Under the pieces are notes generated by a model that did no database searches, was not told where the DNA came from, and saw nothing but the letters and a program-made list of their open reading frames with translations. This document shows, piece by piece, positions 17,978 to 27,155 of a stretch of DNA of 64,000 nt. The position numbers were made by a program, and so were the translations under genes. Source of the stretch: Lachnospiraceae bacterium (lineage in GTDB: Bacteria; Bacillota; Clostridia; Lachnospirales; Lachnospiraceae); NCBI GenBank assembly GCA_017557525.1, contig JAFYYN010000056.1, positions 1 through 64,000 on the forward strand, read 5' to 3'. The number at the start of each line of letters is the position of its first letter. Within the stretch, counting starts at the first letter, position 1.

Positions 17978-18916
17978 TTATAGGTTAGGTTTTACACCGT
18001 TTATATTGGCAATTGCCCTCTCATAAAGGGTCTGAGCCGCATTATAGCCCATCTTCTTCTGTCTGCAGTTAACTGCGGCAGCCTCGCAGATGATTGCAAG
18101 GTTACGGCCGGGTCTGATCGGGATATTATGACATACTACATTGTTTCCGAGGTAGTTGACATAATGCTCCTCAAGACCCATTCTGTCATATTCCTTTTCC
18201 CTGTCCCAGTCCTCTAAGTTGATGACCAGATCGATGGTGCCTGTATTCTTAACACTTTCAACACCGAACAGAGTCTTTACATCTATGATGCCGATACCTC
18301 TGAGCTCGATAAAGTGCCTTGTCATCTCAGGTGAAGTACCAACCAGGGTATCATCACTAACCTTTTTTATCTCAACCACGTCATCACTTATCAGACGGTG
18401 ACCTCTCTTTATCAGCTCAAGAGCAGCCTCGGACTTACCGATACCGCTTTCTCCGGTGATCAGGATACCCTCGCCGTATACATCAACAAGTACGCCGTGT
18501 ATCGTCATGGTAGGAGCAAGCTCAACATTCAGCCATCTGATAACCTCTGCCATAAGAGAGGATGTGGTCTTACCGGTCCTAAGTAATGGCACTTGGTACT
18601 TAACGGCTGTTTCTAAGAGCTTCTCTTCCAGTTCAAAGCCGTTACAGAAAATAACGCAGGGTATCCCGCTCGATAAGAAACGGTCATAAATCTCAGGTCT
18701 GTTATCCTGCTTTTCCATATAAGAATGCTCAACATTTCCTATGATCTGGATTCTTTCGTTATCGAAATCCTCCATAAAGCCTGCCAGCTGCAGTGCCGGA
18801 CGGTTAATGTCGGGCTTGTGTATAAATATCTTGCTTGTATCGATTTCCGGAGTACAATTCTCCAGTTTCATCTTCTCAACTAATTTGCTTAATACTACAG
18901 AATATTCGTCATTCAT
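17978..18916 (-). CDS. hprK: HPr kinase/phosphorylase
   Basis: HprK phosphorylates and dephosphorylates Ser46 of HPr and Crh, the central switch of catabolite repression in Firmicutes. The C-terminal kinase domain has Walker A TGESGIGKSEAAL (near residue 155), RGHRLISDDVVEI and the HprK signature ELRGIGIIDVKTLFG; the N-terminal half has the MurF-like HprK_N fold. Length 312 is standard. AAGGT lies 7 bases from the ATG. It is encoded in the same run as its probable substrate (the Crh-like gene at 14662-14928) and glucokinase. A normal His15 HPr is not present in this window. Confidence 0.96.
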   Translation of the reverse strand: MNDEYSVVLSKLVEKMKLENCTPEIDTSKIFIHKPDINRPALQLAGFMEDFDNERIQIIGNVEHSYMEKQDNRPEIYDRFLSSGIPCVIFCNGFELEEKLLETAVKYQVPLLRTGKTTSSLMAEVIRWLNVELAPTMTIHGVLVDVYGEGILITGESGIGKSEAALELIKRGHRLISDDVVEIKKVSDDTLVGTSPEMTRHFIELRGIGIIDVKTLFGVESVKNTGTIDLVINLEDWDREKEYDRMGLEEHYVNYLGNNVVCHNIPIRPGRNLAIICEAAAVNCRQKKMGYNAAQTLYERAIANINGVKPNL

Positions 18917-18986
18917 GTATCATACCTTGCCGCAGGCTTGAGTCCACCGGTATCTTGCCTGCCTCGATACCGACTTTTTTTCTCTT

Positions 18987-19997
18987 CTAAACACTCTCAA
19001 CCACGGATTTCCATGGCAATGCTGCATCCAGCGCCTTACATCCCGCACTTCTTCTGTATGAGGGGTAATGGATACAAACCTTAACTATCTTTCCGTTTTC
19101 ATCTACGAAGGAATAATTACCGTTTCCCAAAGGAGCTGTGCCCTCAAGCCTTCTTTCAAGCACGGAAAGATCATTATCATAAACTATAAAAATATTTTCC
19201 GTCGTAAGCAGCTCGGCATCCCCTCCGAAAGCGCAGTAAAGCCTCATTACATCAAGATCATTTTCAAAAACTATGATCCTTTTATCGGGAGCCAGTCTCC
19301 TTAGCTCATCAACGTGGTACCCCATGCCAAGCCCAAAAATTATGTACTCGTCAACCATCGGATCATACCATGAAAGCACCTGCTGCAGACTCTCGCTTAC
19401 CACGCGCCCGTTAGAGTGAAGGTATATGCTGCCTCCTTTAAACGGTGCGGCTATGGTCATATATCCGCCCGAGGTAAACTCCAGATTAAAGCCTTTCTTT
19501 ATCAGCTCCTCAGGCTCAAACATATCGTCCAGCTTTGCATTGAGATTTACGCGGTATCTCTTTTGTTCATCAGGACTTAAGTCATCCCTCTCCTCTATCA
19601 TTTCTCTGAGTACTGCCTTTAGATTCCTGATATTTTCCTTATACTGGTCCTGGTCAAAGATCAGGTACTGCTCTCTTTTTAAGATATATTCCTGAACACC
19701 CAAGACAAAGGAAGCCACCTGCATGTCATATAAATCTGCCAGTAAGATATAATCCTTTGCCTTTGTAGCATTTACCAGGGACTCAAGCATCTCTTCGATA
19801 AAATCGGTAGCTATCGGCTCAAAATATTCCCTGTCCTGCATAACTGCCTCAGAAACCAGATGGATCTCATCCGCGGTCGATGCAACGCATTCGAGGGCCT
19901 TATCATATCTTCCGGTCCTGAAAAAACAGACCGCCCTGTCCACATCACCGATCAGCTTTTTATTCGTTTCAAATAAATTTCTGATATCTGTCTGCAT
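18987..19997 (-). CDS. MptE-like/motility-accessory-type protein, function unknown
   Basis: 336 residues without signal peptide or membrane helix. N-terminal ~170 residues are helical and charged, TPR-like in places (AVCFFRTGRYDKALECVAST). The C-terminal half holds IYLHSNGRVVSESLQQVL and YIIFGLGMGYHVDELRRLAP followed by IIVFENDLDVMRLY, a Rossmann-like pattern that resembles the N-terminal part of MptE-like/DUF115 proteins found with flagellin glycosylation genes. The usual C-terminal catalytic half of that family is missing, so it may be a truncated or specialised relative. No flagellar gene is nearby. It lies between the DUF4317 gene and hprK with short gaps (59 and 70 bases). Function is not assigned. 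Confidence 0.6.
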   Translation of the reverse strand: MQTDIRNLFETNKKLIGDVDRAVCFFRTGRYDKALECVASTADEIHLVSEAVMQDREYFEPIATDFIEEMLESLVNATKAKDYILLADLYDMQVASFVLGVQEYILKREQYLIFDQDQYKENIRNLKAVLREMIEERDDLSPDEQKRYRVNLNAKLDDMFEPEELIKKGFNLEFTSGGYMTIAAPFKGGSIYLHSNGRVVSESLQQVLSWYDPMVDEYIIFGLGMGYHVDELRRLAPDKRIIVFENDLDVMRLYCAFGGDAELLTTENIFIVYDNDLSVLERRLEGTAPLGNGNYSFVDENGKIVKVCIHYPSYRRSAGCKALDAALPWKSVVESV

Positions 19998-20056
19998 CCC
20001 AATTACACCCCAATGTAAAAACCTTTATATCATCCCGTAAGCGAATAATTATAGGC

Positions 20057-21256
20057 CTATCTTCCCCTAATAACAGGCTCCTCTTCATCACTTATCGGGA
20101 TCAGCACAAACCTGCTCCCGTCTATTTCTTCAAATCTGATAGAATCAACCCTGTCGGCAGGCACAATGATACTTACCCCCTGCCCATCATCAGATGCTTT
20201 TAACTGTGTCTTTAAGGTTTCAATCTCCTTAACCAGTTCCTTTTCCCTGCGTTCAGGCTCTGCTTTCTTTAATGCCTTTTTATCCACAAAAAGCTCTGCG
20301 CTCGGAGGCTCCCTGTCAAACTCTTCCTCGCAGGTGGTTACAATCTTTAATACCTCTGCATCATCCTTTATAACATCCTTAACAGCAGCCGTAAGTATGA
20401 TCCTGTCAAGAGGTCTCTCTTCCTCGGCTTCAGGAGCTTCAGCCTGATATTCCTCTAAGATAGAGTTTAAGCTGTCATGTATTTCAAGCAGGGTGTTTCT
20501 TGCCTTTTCCTTGTTTTCAGCCCCCACTATCTCAGATACCGCACTTTTTAAAACCTCGCGGCACTGAGTGGCAGTCCTTTTTGTCCCGCATCCGAGCACG
20601 GAATCAATGATCTCTTCGTGCAGCTGTGCTGTATCCTTGGTATAAAAAACTACCTTATGAATATCGGTTGATCTGTCGGAAAAGCTCGGAAACATAAATG
20701 CTGCATCAGGAGCACCGGCTACCCAGTCCTTTTCTCTTGCACCCATCCTGTTTTCAAGCGGAAGATACCCCAGTCCCGGCTTTGTCTGGTTAACCGGGCA
20801 GATACTTACTATAATATAAGAAAAGCTTTCCTCCGACTCGTCCAGCTTCATTTTATCGGTTGTCTTAACCGGCACATCATATGTATCATAAATAGCCGTG
20901 ATCAGATAGTTTCCGTCATAGACATAGCACTCGATGATCTTATCAAAAAGAACATCTATAAGCTCTTCATTTTTCAGGCCACTCTCCCTTAAGCCCAGCA
21001 GGAAACGGTAATTCTCTTCCTCCTCCTGCTTACCGGTATAGGAAAGCTCCAGCAGATTGTCGCCGATATTTCCCGAAAGGGATTTTTTGGCAATATCAAG
21101 ATACTTAAACATATCCTCTTCGGGCAGGTTTAAAAATACCTCATTCTGGACAACAACCTTTTCTCTTGAACTATTTACATAGCAAAGCGCCAGTCTGCTA
21201 ATAGAATTATCCTTCACAAATCGGCGCCTTAATTCATTTCTGTCAGAGTTTTTCAC
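20057..21256 (-). CDS. DUF4317-family protein
   Basis: 399-residue cytoplasmic protein matching the DUF4317 pattern as I remember it: an N-terminal ELRRRFVKDNSISRLALCYV, FKYLDIAKKSLSGNIGDNLL, YDVPVKTTDKMKLDESEE, CPVNQTKPGLGYLPLENR and GAREKDWVAGAPDAAFMFP. The family is common in Lachnospiraceae and has no known role. No catalytic motif or membrane helix is visible; the C-terminal 120 residues are acidic and coiled-coil-like. The start codon is GTG at 21256, with AGGAG 7 bases upstream. It is 31 bases from ugd and 59 from the MptE-like gene. Confidence 0.8.
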   Translation of the reverse strand: MKNSDRNELRRRFVKDNSISRLALCYVNSSREKVVVQNEVFLNLPEEDMFKYLDIAKKSLSGNIGDNLLELSYTGKQEEEENYRFLLGLRESGLKNEELIDVLFDKIIECYVYDGNYLITAIYDTYDVPVKTTDKMKLDESEESFSYIIVSICPVNQTKPGLGYLPLENRMGAREKDWVAGAPDAAFMFPSFSDRSTDIHKVVFYTKDTAQLHEEIIDSVLGCGTKRTATQCREVLKSAVSEIVGAENKEKARNTLLEIHDSLNSILEEYQAEAPEAEEERPLDRIILTAAVKDVIKDDAEVLKIVTTCEEEFDREPPSAELFVDKKALKKAEPERREKELVKEIETLKTQLKASDDGQGVSIIVPADRVDSIRFEEIDGSRFVLIPISDEEEPVIRGR

Positions 21257-21287
21257 AAATGAACTCCTATCTAAACTGTCTTAAATA

Positions 21288-22541
21288 CTAATCCCTGCGG
21301 AACAGGTCTCTAGTATAAACCTTGTCCTCAACATCGTCGAGCACCGGATCATAACGGTTTGCGATGATCGAGTCGCTCATGGATTTAAATTTCTCAATAT
21401 CGTTAACTACTTCACTTCCAAAGAAAGTCGAACCATCCTCTAAGGTAGGCTCGTATATGATTACGGTAGCGCCCTTAGCCTTGATCCTCTTCATAACGCC
21501 CTGTATGGAGGACTGGCGGAAATTGTCCGAGTTAGACTTCATGGTAAGTCTGTAAACGCCTACTGTAACCTTCTTTTCCTTGTCCTTTGAATACTGGCCC
21601 GAAGCTGAATAATAACCTGCCTTTTCAAGCACTCTGTCGGAGATAAAATCCTTTCTCGTCCTGTTAGCCTCAACTATGGCGGTCATCATGTTCTGGGGAA
21701 CATCCTCATAGTTTGCAAGCAGCTGCTTTGTATCCTTGGGCAGGCAGTATCCGCCGTAGCCAAATGAAGGATTGTTGTAGAAATCACCGATTCTCGGGTC
21801 AAGGCTTACACCCTTTATAATCTCTGAAGTGTTAAGCCCCTTTATCTCAGAATAAGTATCCAGCTCATTAAAATATGCAACACGAAGTGCCAGATAGGTA
21901 TTTGCAAATAGCTTAACAGCCTCTGCCTCTGTGGTACCCATCTTTAAAACCTGGATATCTTTCTTTAAAGCACCTTCAACTAAAAGGTCTGCAAATATAC
22001 CGGCTGCCTCTTCCGTATCTTTATCGCAGCCCACAATGATACGTGAAGGGTAAAGGTTATCATACAATGCCTTTGACTCACGCAAAAACTCAGGGCTGAA
22101 CATAATATTTGAAACACCGAATTTTTCCTTTACGGATTTGGTATAACCTACGGGTATGGTCGACTTGATGATCATTGTAGGCTTAACATCCCTGTCTGCA
22201 GTAGCCTTGATAACAAGGTCGATAACGGACTCAACTGCGGAGCAGTCAAAGAAATTTTTATGAGGATCATAATTGGTCGGTGCGGCTATGATTATAAAAT
22301 CAGCCTCACGGTATGCACTCTCTCCATCGGTAGTTGCAGTAAGGTTAAGTGTCCTGGTCCCTGCCTTAGCCTCAGCAAGATACTTTTCGATATACTCGTC
22401 CTGGATGGGAGAAATATAGTTGTTGAGCTTCTCCACCTTCTCAGGTACAATATCCACTGCCTTTACTTCATTATGCTGTGCCAGTAAAACTGCCAGAGAC
22501 AAGCCGACATAACCGGTGCCGGCAACTGCTATCTTTTTCAT
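21288..22541 (-). CDS. ugd: UDP-glucose/nucleotide-sugar 6-dehydrogenase
   Basis: NAD-dependent oxidation of a UDP-hexose to the uronic acid, supplying capsule or teichuronic-type polymers. The N-terminal Rossmann [14 protein letters not shown], the catalytic Cys in GFGYGG-like form ([18 protein letters not shown], near residue 260), the central [14 protein letters not shown] and the C-terminal domain [20 protein letters not shown] are seen. Length 417 suits the UDP-glucose 6-dehydrogenase subgroup. It sits 40 bases after a vanW-like envelope gene, so both probably act at the cell surface. Exact sugar (glucose or ManNAc) cannot be proved from sequence; the YGGYCLPKD motif favours UDP-glucose. 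Confidence 0.92.
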   Translation of the reverse strand: MKKIAVAGTGYVGLSLAVLLAQHNEVKAVDIVPEKVEKLNNYISPIQDEYIEKYLAEAKAGTRTLNLTATTDGESAYREADFIIIAAPTNYDPHKNFFDCSAVESVIDLVIKATADRDVKPTMIIKSTIPVGYTKSVKEKFGVSNIMFSPEFLRESKALYDNLYPSRIIVGCDKDTEEAAGIFADLLVEGALKKDIQVLKMGTTEAEAVKLFANTYLALRVAYFNELDTYSEIKGLNTSEIIKGVSLDPRIGDFYNNPSFGYGGYCLPKDTKQLLANYEDVPQNMMTAIVEANRTRKDFISDRVLEKAGYYSASGQYSKDKEKKVTVGVYRLTMKSNSDNFRQSSIQGVMKRIKAKGATVIIYEPTLEDGSTFFGSEVVNDIEKFKSMSDSIIANRYDPVLDDVEDKVYTRDLFRRD

Positions 22542-22581
22542 GTTAACCTATCCAATCTCTATTCTGTTTTCTTGTTTTATC

Positions 22582-24390
22582 TTACCCCTGCGGAACAGGA
22601 GTCTCATCTTCACTCTCAGGCCCCGGGGCGGGAACATTATCCTCAGCACCACCTGCATTGTCTGCACCGCCTGCATTATCCGCCTCACCGGCATCACCAC
22701 TGCCGTTATCCTCACCTACAGGCTCGGATGTGGGTTCAGGAGTAGGATCCTCGTTTTTCTCTTTCTTAGGCTTCTTTGTAGGCTTAGGCTCGTCCTCATC
22801 AGGATCATCGTTACCCTCAGGATCATCGATGTTTTCCGGATCGTCAGGATCAGGAGTAGGTGTAGGAGGTACATAACCCTCGGGAGCTATGGTCTCACCG
22901 GTCTCCTTGTTTAACTTGAAAATAGTACCATCCTCAGCACGTGTACCAACACGCACTACCTTATTTATCATAGGGTAAGAGCTGTCTTTATAATCTTCCC
23001 TCTTTATCTCATTTCCGTCAGCATCGTAATAAATCTTATATGACTTAGCCTTTATGGCGTCATGGGCACTCTTTTCGGTAACTTTCTCGTCAAGAGCCAT
23101 ATCAGGATCAGCCTTGTACTCTACCTTGGCCTCAGTCCTTGAAACTATCTCACCCTTAAGCTTAATGGTCATACCGTCAGGTAACGGACGTCCGTAAACC
23201 TCAACGGTAACCTTCTGATTTCCGTAATAAGCATGCAAAGCTATAGGATACTCAGAATTATTTGTAAACCTGAACTCAGGTCCGCCCCACGATACAGTAG
23301 CATCGGTTCCAACCTCAACATAGTCGCTAGGCCATGTATGAGGAGAACGCGTATCAACCTGCAGATCAGCCTTTGTAACGCTGTGATAGATCATCGCGTT
23401 GGCCTGGCAGATACCGCCGCCGAGCTCCTGACGGAGTGCACCGTTATAGATACCACCTGCCTCCTTATATCCGGCAGCCTCGGTACGTTCACCAATGTAC
23501 TTATTAAAATCAAACTGCTCGCCGGGCTGGATAACCAGGCCGTTGAGCTTCTCGCACACAAGCCTGATATTTGTATTTCTGTTAGTTGATGAAGTGGTGG
23601 TTGATGTAGTAGAAGAAACCTTGCACAGATAGCCTCTTAAGAACTCAGCTGTATCCTTAGGCTCTACTACTGAAGTCTCAACCGGTATCTGAGCATCATA
23701 CTGTCCGTTTTCAAGTGCTTTCTTTACTTCGGCTATAGCCTTGTCAAAGTTGACACTTACACCATTCTCAGACTCTTCGATGATGAATGTCAGGTTTTCG
23801 GTATCAAAGCCGCTTGCGTAGGGCTCAACCGGCTCCTTAACGTAGCTGTCAAGTGCCGCATGAACAAACTCATCCACTGTATCCTCGGATACTGTCCACT
23901 GAGAAGTGTAGGTCTTGTTATTTCCGTCGCCTGCTTCGCTTGCCTTATATGCAGCCTCGATGACACTGTCTAAATCGTTAACAAAATCAAGTGTCTCGGC
24001 ATTTCCATCTACTTTATCGTCACCCATCACGAAAGAGATCTTAACAGACTCCTTGGGGTTAGCGCTTTCAGCCTCTGTTACAGATGTCTTAATTTCATCA
24101 AGAGTTTTTCCCGAAACATCCACTCCGTTTATAGAAAAACCATCAGCGAATTTAAACTCAGCAGGGGCATTTGAAAGTAGATCCTCACTACCCACTGTGT
24201 TTTCTACGAGCTTATCACCCGACTTAGAAGCACCCTCGTTTTCTTTGGTGCTTGCTGACACCGGCTCCGAGTCCCCGGAATTACCGAATACTCCATGCTG
24301 TATGCAGAGCACGATAACCAGCGCAAAAGCGATAACTGACAAAATAGCTGTCAATATCAGGTTTCCTCTATTGTTATTCTGCTTTCTCAT
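22582..24390 (-). CDS. VanW-family surface protein with G5-like region and acidic tail
   Basis: 602 residues. A short basic N-terminus and one hydrophobic helix (~8-30) suggest membrane anchoring with the rest outside. A peptidoglycan-binding-like domain (DUF4347/PG_binding_4-like, ~80-260) precedes the VanW domain (~285-420: ERTEAAGYKEAGGIYNGAL, GGGICQANAMIYHSVTKADL, HTWPSDYVEVGTDATVSWGG). A G5-like segment follows. The last ~100 residues are Pro/Asp/Glu/Lys-rich with a short NAGGA repeat (ADNAGGADNAGGAEDN), like a cell-wall-spanning tail. VanW proteins are cell-wall proteins of unknown chemistry; the name does not imply vancomycin resistance here. The start at 24390 (MRKQNNNRG) is preferred over an in-frame TTG at 24423. 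First gene after the promoter at 24475-24503. Confidence 0.87.
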   Translation of the reverse strand: MRKQNNNRGNLILTAILSVIAFALVIVLCIQHGVFGNSGDSEPVSASTKENEGASKSGDKLVENTVGSEDLLSNAPAEFKFADGFSINGVDVSGKTLDEIKTSVTEAESANPKESVKISFVMGDDKVDGNAETLDFVNDLDSVIEAAYKASEAGDGNNKTYTSQWTVSEDTVDEFVHAALDSYVKEPVEPYASGFDTENLTFIIEESENGVSVNFDKAIAEVKKALENGQYDAQIPVETSVVEPKDTAEFLRGYLCKVSSTTSTTTSSTNRNTNIRLVCEKLNGLVIQPGEQFDFNKYIGERTEAAGYKEAGGIYNGALRQELGGGICQANAMIYHSVTKADLQVDTRSPHTWPSDYVEVGTDATVSWGGPEFRFTNNSEYPIALHAYYGNQKVTVEVYGRPLPDGMTIKLKGEIVSRTEAKVEYKADPDMALDEKVTEKSAHDAIKAKSYKIYYDADGNEIKREDYKDSSYPMINKVVRVGTRAEDGTIFKLNKETGETIAPEGYVPPTPTPDPDDPENIDDPEGNDDPDEDEPKPTKKPKKEKNEDPTPEPTSEPVGEDNGSGDAGEADNAGGADNAGGAEDNVPAPGPESEDETPVPQG

Positions 24391-24474
24391 AAATGAATTA
24401 ACCTCTTCCCATCTGCTTATCAATATGCAGCCAAAATCTATGTAAATTCAATGTATACAATCTAAACCAGAATA

Positions 24475-24503
24475 ACTATACCACCTCAAAACTTTGGTGT
24501 CAA
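24475..24503 (-). promoter_or_regulatory. Strong sigma-A promoter of the vanW-to-crh run
   Basis: -35 TTGACA (24498-24503), 17-base spacer, -10 TATAGT (24475-24480). The next clear terminator on this strand is at 14572-14598, about 10 kb away, although internal promoters cannot be excluded. Confidence 0.85.
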
Positions 24504-24611
24504 TCTTAAAATTTGTAAACATTTTCGTAGTTTTTATGTAATATTTTGTGCAACTTGAGCTATGTTTTTACTTAAGGCTTTATAGGGACACGTGAGCCAT
24601 AATATTCATGG

Positions 24612-24938
24612 TTACTCTTTCCCCAACACAAAAGCCTGATAAAACTTTTCCAAGCTCTCAAACAATTCCTGCTTATGTGCCCTCATTTTTTTGATGAGTA
24701 GCTCACTCCCGATATCATCATAAAGCAGGTCGCCCTCGTCACAGGATGAGATAAGCTGCAGCTCCCCATCCTCATCAAACATCATGGTGAATATACCGCC
24801 AACCTCTTCGGTATAGAGCACACACATAATTTTCAGCTCGTCCTTGACCGCCTGGGGCAGCTTATCAAACTTTTTATCCAGATAGTACTTTTGTGTGTAC
24901 GAATTGCTGACACACATAACCAGTTCCTTGTTTTTCAT
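24612..24938 (-). CDS. Small protein of unknown function
   Basis: 108 residues starting MKNKELVMCVSNSYTQK. It is acidic, predicted cytoplasmic, and mixes helix and strand (ELKIMCVLYTEEVGGIFTMM, DGELQLISSCDEGDLLYDDI) with a helical C-terminus. No motif recognised. The ATG at 24938 is used; a GTG at 24950 is an alternative. It lies between dapB and the vanW-run promoter, on the same strand but well separated from both (170 bases from dapB). Coding potential is supported by its length and by the lack of any competing frame. Confidence 0.65.
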   Translation of the reverse strand: MKNKELVMCVSNSYTQKYYLDKKFDKLPQAVKDELKIMCVLYTEEVGGIFTMMFDEDGELQLISSCDEGDLLYDDIGSELLIKKMRAHKQELFESLEKFYQAFVLGKE

Positions 24939-25067
24939 ATTTCTTCCCACATTCCTTTTTCATTGCATTTCCAGGCATTGAATATTGCTTATTTTCGAAG
25001 ATTACTTTACTTTGATTTTCCTCTGCTTTGAATATTTCTTAGCTTAATTATATACCTAGTCTCTCTG

Positions 25068-25099
25068 CACAAAATGGCGATGATCCCTCATCGCCATTT
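25068..25099 (-). terminator. Terminator between dapB and the downstream small gene
   Basis: Perfect hairpin AATGGCGATGA-GGGA-TCATCGCCATT (25073-25098) followed on the minus strand by TTTGTG. It ends just 5 bases after the dapB stop codon, so it terminates the dapA-dapB transcript. Confidence 0.8.
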
Positions 25100-25103
25100 A
25101 ATT

Positions 25104-25862
25104 TCACCCGATAACGTTACTCATATCGTACATGCCGGCAGGCTTTCCTGCAAGGAATGCCGCTGCACTGACAGCACCTTTTGCAAATACGCTCCTTGAA
25201 TATGCCCTGTGGTTGATCTCGATAACCTCATCAAGCCCTGCAAAAATAACCTCATGATCACCGACGATGCTTCCGCCGCGGACTGCAGAGATACCTATCT
25301 CGTTCTTAGGCCTTGCTTCGCGTCTTGTTGATCGGTCATAAACATAATCATACTTTCCGTCAGCCGTCTTATTGATAGCGTCAGCCAAAAGAAGTGCTGT
25401 ACCCGAAGGCGCGTCCTTTTTCTGATTGTGATGACGCTCAACGATCTCTATGTCATATCCGTTATTTGCCAGTATCTCAGTGGCAGTCTTAAGCAGCTTT
25501 ACAAGAGTATTGATACCCAATGACATATTTGCCGAACGAAGTATTGCCACCTTCTCGGAAGCTTTCTTTATCTGTGCTAACTGCTCCTCCGAGTACCCTG
25601 TAGTACAGAGCACAACCGGCACATTCTTGGAAACTGCATAATCAAGTATTGAATCAAGTGCCTTAGGTGAAGAAAAATCGATTATGACATCAGCACTTTC
25701 CTTAACATCAGTAATTACCTTATATACGGGAAACTCAGCTGTCCCCTCACAGATGTCAACACCGGCAACGATAGCCTGATCCTCGTTTTCTTTAACTATC
25801 TGGCGGACAACATTTCCCATACGGCCAAAGCAGCCGCAAAATATAATATTCGTCATGTCCAT
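25104..25862 (-). CDS. dapB: 4-hydroxy-tetrahydrodipicolinate reductase
   Basis: Second committed step of lysine/diaminopimelate synthesis, NAD(P)H-dependent reduction in the cytosol. The Rossmann IIFCGCFGRMGNVVRQI, VIDFSSPKALDSIL, the catalytic His pair in ERHHNQKKDAPSGTALLLA and the substrate-binding SAVRGGSIVGDHEVIFA are present. Length 252 is normal. Two ATGs six bases apart (25862, 25856) share one AAAGGA site; I keep the first. dapA ends 8 bases upstream, so both are controlled by the lysine riboswitch. Confidence 0.97.
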   Translation of the reverse strand: MDMTNIIFCGCFGRMGNVVRQIVKENEDQAIVAGVDICEGTAEFPVYKVITDVKESADVIIDFSSPKALDSILDYAVSKNVPVVLCTTGYSEEQLAQIKKASEKVAILRSANMSLGINTLVKLLKTATEILANNGYDIEIVERHHNQKKDAPSGTALLLADAINKTADGKYDYVYDRSTRREARPKNEIGISAVRGGSIVGDHEVIFAGLDEVIEINHRAYSRSVFAKGAVSAAAFLAGKPAGMYDMSNVIG

Positions 25863-25870
25863 TTATCCTT

Positions 25871-26764
25871 TCAAATTATACCCAACTTCTTCATTTCAGC
25901 TTTCAGGCTCTCAGCATGTGCAGGCTCCATTTCACAGAGAGGTGAACGGAGCGGGCCGGTCTTAAAGCCCATAAATCTGCATGCGGTCTTAACAGGAATA
26001 GGGTTAACCTCACAGAAAAGCTGATCAACCATAGGCAGATACTTTAACTGGAGCTCAAGACTTCCCTTGGTATCGCCGTTTAAGAACTTCTCAACGATAA
26101 GGTGAGTATCTCTGGGTGCAACATGTGAAAGTACAGAGATAACGCCCTTTCCGCCAAGAGAAAGTACGGGACAGATACAGTTGTCATCACCCGAATAAAT
26201 AGCAATGTTATCTCCGCAGAGCTGGGCAACCTTAGCAGTCCATCCGATATTACCTGTAGCATCCTTAACTGCTACGATATTCTCATACTTTTCAGCAAGA
26301 GTCTTAACGGTCTCAGGGAGAATATTTACTCCTGTCCTGCCGGGGATATTGTAAAGAATAATCGGAAGATTAACAGCCTCAGCAGTCTTTCCGAAATGCT
26401 CGATAAGTCCCTTCTGAGTAGCCTTGTTATAATAAGGAGAAACCAGCAGCAGAGCATCTGCGCCTGCAGCCTCAGCCTCCTTTGAAAGATAAATAGCTGT
26501 CTCAGTGCAGTTTGAACCAGTACCTGCAATAACAGGCACTCTCTTGTTAACATACTGGGCAACAAACTTAATACAGTCAATATGCTCCTCATGTGTAAGG
26601 GTTGAAGCCTCGCCTGTGGTACCGCATACCACGATAGCATCAGTCCCATTCTCGATCTGGAAATCGATCAGCTTCTTAAATTCCTCGTAATTAACGCTCT
26701 TGTCCTCGTTCATAGGTGTTACGATAGCAATTGCAGCACCGGTGAAAATCAGTTTCTTACTCAT
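25871..26764 (-). CDS. dapA: 4-hydroxy-tetrahydrodipicolinate synthase
   Basis: Condenses pyruvate with aspartate semialdehyde; TIM-barrel aldolase. The Thr pair lies in CGTTGEASTLTHEEH, the catalytic Tyr in ILYNIPGRTGVNI and the Schiff-base Lys in IVAVKDATGNIGW. Length 297 is typical once the start is set at 26764 (MSKKLIFTG), where GGAGG lies 8 bases upstream; a longer frame to 26803 has no such support. It is the first gene after the lysine riboswitch and is followed by dapB after 8 bases. Confidence 0.97.
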   Translation of the reverse strand: MSKKLIFTGAAIAIVTPMNEDKSVNYEEFKKLIDFQIENGTDAIVVCGTTGEASTLTHEEHIDCIKFVAQYVNKRVPVIAGTGSNCTETAIYLSKEAEAAGADALLLVSPYYNKATQKGLIEHFGKTAEAVNLPIILYNIPGRTGVNILPETVKTLAEKYENIVAVKDATGNIGWTAKVAQLCGDNIAIYSGDDNCICPVLSLGGKGVISVLSHVAPRDTHLIVEKFLNGDTKGSLELQLKYLPMVDQLFCEVNPIPVKTACRFMGFKTGPLRSPLCEMEPAHAESLKAEMKKLGII

Positions 26765-26840
26765 AGTCCATTCCTCCATATTATATTGATAGAAACCCAG
26801 CATTTTTGTTATGGGTTTCCTGTGATGTGCTGCGCCTTTA

Positions 26841-27058
26841 TAAAATAAAAGCGCCGATGGACATCGACGCTAAAGTACAAAATCATTGTTACTTTAGGTA
26901 GCGCTCCATCAAACCTTGATGACAGTCAGAAAGCTCTTAACCTCCGAACCAACCCCGCTTTCTCAGGAAAAACAGGATTTCGGCATCTCATCCTTTCACT
27001 CCTCTTCAACCATGCCTGACATGTCCAAAGAGCTACTGATAATCGATGCACCTCTACC
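26841..27058 (-). promoter_or_regulatory. Lysine riboswitch (L box) with terminator, upstream of dapA
   Basis: Read on the minus strand the leader begins GGTAGAGGTGC, then has CAGTAG, GAAGAGG, GTGAAAGGATGAGATGCCGA, GGTTGGTTCGGAGG, CTGACTGTCAT and closes with GGAGCGCTACC. These are the conserved core elements of the lysine aptamer (aptamer about 26897-27058). A terminator stem GCGTCGAT-GTCC-ATCGGCGC followed by TTTTATTTT lies at 26841-26870. Transcription attenuation by lysine of dapA-dapB is the expected mode. Confidence 0.95.
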
Positions 27059-27069
27059 AAACAAATGAT

Positions 27070-27098
27070 ATGTTAGCACATTGCTTTCGCAATGTCAA
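27070..27098 (-). promoter_or_regulatory. Promoter of the dapA-dapB riboswitch transcript
   Basis: -35 TTGACA (27093-27098), 17-base spacer, -10 TAACAT (27070-27075), about 11 bases before the first conserved base of the L box. The spacer holds a small palindrome TTGCGAAAGCAA. Confidence 0.85.
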
Positions 27099-27155
27099 TA
27101 TGTTTTTCGTAAAAATACAAAATAATACATTTGTCCGCAAATCAAGGACATTTCT

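Noticed and set aside
22582..24390. Vancomycin-resistance locus based on the VanW-like domain
   Set aside because: No vanA/vanH/vanX-type ligase, dehydrogenase or dipeptidase genes are nearby; VanW-like domains are common surface modules.
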